A stretch of DNA of 14,372 nucleotides. It comes from JBOHCT01 sp050699055 (GTDB taxonomy: Bacteria; Actinomycetota; Actinomycetes; Streptosporangiales; JBOHCT01). Where the stretch lies: contig JBOHCT010000105.1 in the NCBI GenBank assembly GCA_050699055.1, positions 1 to 14,372 of the forward strand, in the 5' to 3' direction. The position numbers and the translations under genes were made by a program. Position 1 is the stretch's first letter; every line of letters starts with the position of its first letter. A model generated the notes under the pieces. That model saw only the letters and a list, made by a program, of their open reading frames with translations. It was not told the origin of the DNA and searched no databases. Below are positions 14,261-14,372 of the stretch, one piece after another.

Positions 14261-14372
14261 ACGGCGTGGCCGTTCCCCGTGGACGAGATTTCGCCGGTGA
14301 TCCCGCGCCGCCTCACGGCATGGTCGCGGGGGCCAGGCCCTGCCGCGGCCCGGCCGCCGCGCTGGTGTCAGG

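Noticed and set aside
14317..14372. Possible start of a divergent plus-strand gene at the right edge (ATG at 14319)
   Set aside because: Only 18 codons, no ribosome binding site, and it does not resemble the rsmI start often found divergent from metG.

Overview
The window is high-GC DNA with GTG starts, strong third-position G/C bias, a Tat-exported glycosidase, a mycothiol-era DinB-like (TIGR03086) remnant, DUF6297- and DUF6412-like membrane proteins and a Uma2 nuclease. Together these point to a soil-type actinomycete (Actinomycetota). The genus cannot be fixed from the sequence alone.

Left part (1-4410): a FadR-subfamily GntR regulator (minus strand) appears to overlap the start of a further minus-strand gene running off the left edge. 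It is divergent from a large Tat-exported glycoside hydrolase family 2 enzyme (plus strand). The divergent spacer holds two perfect 11-bp inverted copies of a possible operator, one of them abutting a good -10 box of the hydrolase gene. This looks like a locally regulated sugar-utilisation unit.

Middle part (4422-8760): a decayed ArsR locus comes first, with a frameshifted regulator running into an N-terminally truncated TIGR03086/DinB-like remnant, but with a well-preserved promoter/operator. Next is a minus-strand membrane protein with four exact-period 49-residue repeats. Divergent from it is a two-gene plus-strand unit: a 33-codon hydrophilic peptide gene lying 1 nt upstream of a PCMT-like methyltransferase of the type found with ribosomal-peptide maturation systems. 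Immediately after the methyltransferase lie a 25-codon C-terminal scrap of a short-chain dehydrogenase and a cluster of 20/21-bp spaced repeats that look like an insertion-sequence end. This stretch is therefore a recombination scar.

Right part (8833-14372): a DUF6297-like multi-pass membrane protein and a DUF6412-like small membrane protein (both minus), then a Uma2-family nuclease (plus) facing the core housekeeping pair metG-tatD (minus, 4-bp ATGA overlap). Two successive hairpins with near-identical 11-bp stems and equal 28-nt loops separate the convergent Uma2 and tatD genes.

The most promising unknown is the peptide/methyltransferase pair at 7278-8553. The most striking non-coding structures are the duplicated hairpins at 11528-11640 and the paired operator at 897-968. 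All statements come from reading the sequence; no searches were run.
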